From an alpha proteobacterium 3107 (lineage in GTDB: Bacteria > Pseudomonadota > Alphaproteobacteria > Rhodobacterales > Rhodobacteraceae): 5,069 nucleotides of DNA. The stretch covers positions 1-5,069 of the forward strand of contig JPPB01000050.1 in assembly GCA_001483205.1 (NCBI GenBank), written 5' to 3'. The position numbers and the translations under genes were made by a program. Of the stretch, positions 4,113 through 5,069 are shown in pieces; within the stretch, counting starts at the first letter, position 1; each line of letters begins with the position of its first letter. The notes under the pieces are model-generated. The model was given only the letters and a program-made list of their open reading frames with translations, was not told the origin of the DNA and ran no database searches.

Positions 4113-4844
4113 TTGACCCGATCAGAACCCGCCTCTTCCGGCCCCGGCCCCCGGCATGTGGCCATCATTATGGACGGCAACGGCCGCTGGGCATTGCAGC
4201 GGGGCCAGCCGCGCCTGTTCGGCCATCAGGCCGGGGCGCGACGGGCGAGAGAGATCGTCGGGGCCTGCCCCCGGCTGGGGGTGAAATACCTGACCATCTT
4301 TGCCTTCTCGACCGAAAACTGGAAACGCACCCAGGCCGAGGTCAGCGGCCTGATGTCACTGTTCCGCCGCTATATCGTCCGCGAGGCAAAGGTGCTCGAC
4401 GAAAACAATGTCAAGGTCCGGTTTATCGGCGACCGGGTGCGGCTTGACCCGGTGCTGGCCGATCTGATGGATGAGCTGGAGCTTCTGACCGCCGGCAACA
4501 CCGGCACCACGCTGACCGTCGCCGTCAATTACGGGGGGCGCGATGAGGTGGCCCGTGCGACACGGCGACTGGCCGAGGATGTCGCGGCGGGGCGGCTGAA
4601 GCCCGCTGACGTGAACGAGGAAACCCTGCCCCGGTATCTGGACACCCATGTTCTGCCTGACCCGGACCTGGTGATCCGCACCAGTGGCGAGGCGCGCATC
4701 TCGAATTTTCTGCTCTGGCAGTCCGCCTATGCCGAGTATGAGTTTGTCAATACCCTGTGGCCCGACTTTACGACAGAGATGTTTGCCGGGATCATCGGCA
4801 GTTACGGCGCGCGCGTGCGTCGGTTCGGGAGTGCCGGAACATGA
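4113..4844 (+). CDS. uppS: Isoprenyl transferase, undecaprenyl diphosphate synthase (UppS)
   Basis: Adds eight isopentenyl units in cis to farnesyl diphosphate, making the C55 carrier for peptidoglycan and other surface glycans; cytoplasmic, membrane-associated homodimer. The 243-residue protein shows HVAIIMDGNGRWA (15-27) with catalytic Asp21, FAFSTENWKR (63-72), DLVIRTSGE (185-193) and SNFLLWQSAYAEYEF (197-211), the conserved regions of cis-prenyltransferases. The start is a TTG at 4113, supported by GAGGG 7 nt upstream and by normal length; the alternative GTG at 4158 would leave only two residues (counting the start Met) before AIIMDG. The stop overlaps the cdsA start as ATGA, indicating translational coupling. 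Confidence 0.96.
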   Translation: MTRSEPASSGPGPRHVAIIMDGNGRWALQRGQPRLFGHQAGARRAREIVGACPRLGVKYLTIFAFSTENWKRTQAEVSGLMSLFRRYIVREAKVLDENNVKVRFIGDRVRLDPVLADLMDELELLTAGNTGTTLTVAVNYGGRDEVARATRRLAEDVAAGRLKPADVNEETLPRYLDTHVLPDPDLVIRTSGEARISNFLLWQSAYAEYEFVNTLWPDFTTEMFAGIIGSYGARVRRFGSAGT

Positions 4845-5069
4845 GCGGGCGGTGGCGTGATCTCAGGGTGCGCGTGGCTTCTGCCGCGGTTCTGGCGGGG
4901 GTTGGCGGCGGGGCGGTCTGGGCCGGGGGGCTGTGGTTTGCCCTGCTGGTTGCCGTCTGTGCGGGTTGCATGATCTGGGAGCTCGCCCGGATGGTCGGCG
5001 GTTCTGTCCGGGTGTCACTTGCGCTGGCGGTTCTGGGGGCGCTCTGCGGGACTGCTCCGGCCTTTATGC
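4841..5069 (+). CDS. cdsA: Phosphatidate cytidylyltransferase (CdsA), N-terminal part
   Basis: Would make CDP-diacylglycerol from phosphatidate and CTP, the precursor of bacterial phospholipids, in the inner membrane. Only 76 residues are in the window. They begin MSGRWRDLRVRVASAAVLAG, a short basic start, then hydrophobic segments at about 12-28, 30-46 and 56-75, separated by IWELARM (45-51). This pattern, and the position right after uppS with a 4-bp ATGA overlap and GGGAG 9 nt upstream of the ATG, fit CdsA. The catalytic C-terminal signature lies outside the window, so the name rests on N-terminal style and gene order. Confidence 0.85.
   Translation, partial: MSGRWRDLRVRVASAAVLAGVGGGAVWAGGLWFALLVAVCAGCMIWELARMVGGSVRVSLALAVLGALCGTAPAFM

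Overview
The window is high-G+C DNA that looks like the chromosome of an alphaproteobacterium, most likely from the Rhodobacteraceae (Rhodobacter/Roseobacter group). The basis is the pyrH-frr-uppS-cdsA gene order, the sequence style of MiaA, RRF, UppS and the CdsA N-terminus, and the Val/Asp tRNA cluster. Genus cannot be decided by eye.

Layout. 1-292: a repeat-filled intergenic stretch. 293-695: three tRNA genes on the + strand, tRNA-Val(CAC), tRNA-Val(TAC) and tRNA-Asp(GTC); the two Val genes are near-identical copies exactly 100 bp apart. 696-1195: no credible gene, mostly dispersed repeat modules and hairpins. 1196-2092: miaA on the - strand, with a good sigma-70-type promoter just upstream. 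2093-2742: the divergent miaA/pyrH intergenic region, again built largely of repeat modules, palindromes and hairpins. 2743-5069: a + strand operon, pyrH, frr, uppS and the start of cdsA (cut by the window end).

How the genes relate. The operon is a housekeeping set: UMP phosphorylation, ribosome recycling, undecaprenyl diphosphate synthesis for cell-wall lipid carrier, and CDP-diacylglycerol synthesis for phospholipids. miaA modifies A37 of tRNAs that read U-starting codons; it is a separate, divergent transcription unit.

No defence system, prophage, CRISPR array or biosynthetic cluster is visible. The unusual content is all intergenic: a REP/BIME-like repeat family (three clear copies at 1-120, 975-1153 and 2504-2671, plus rearranged fragments) with paired hairpin arms around a core of fixed length, and a recurring 18-bp perfect palindrome CCTTATCCGCGGATAAGG. 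Base-pair covariation and strand-specific wobble pairs in the hairpin arms suggest that structure is maintained, possibly as RNA. I recognise neither repeat as a named family.
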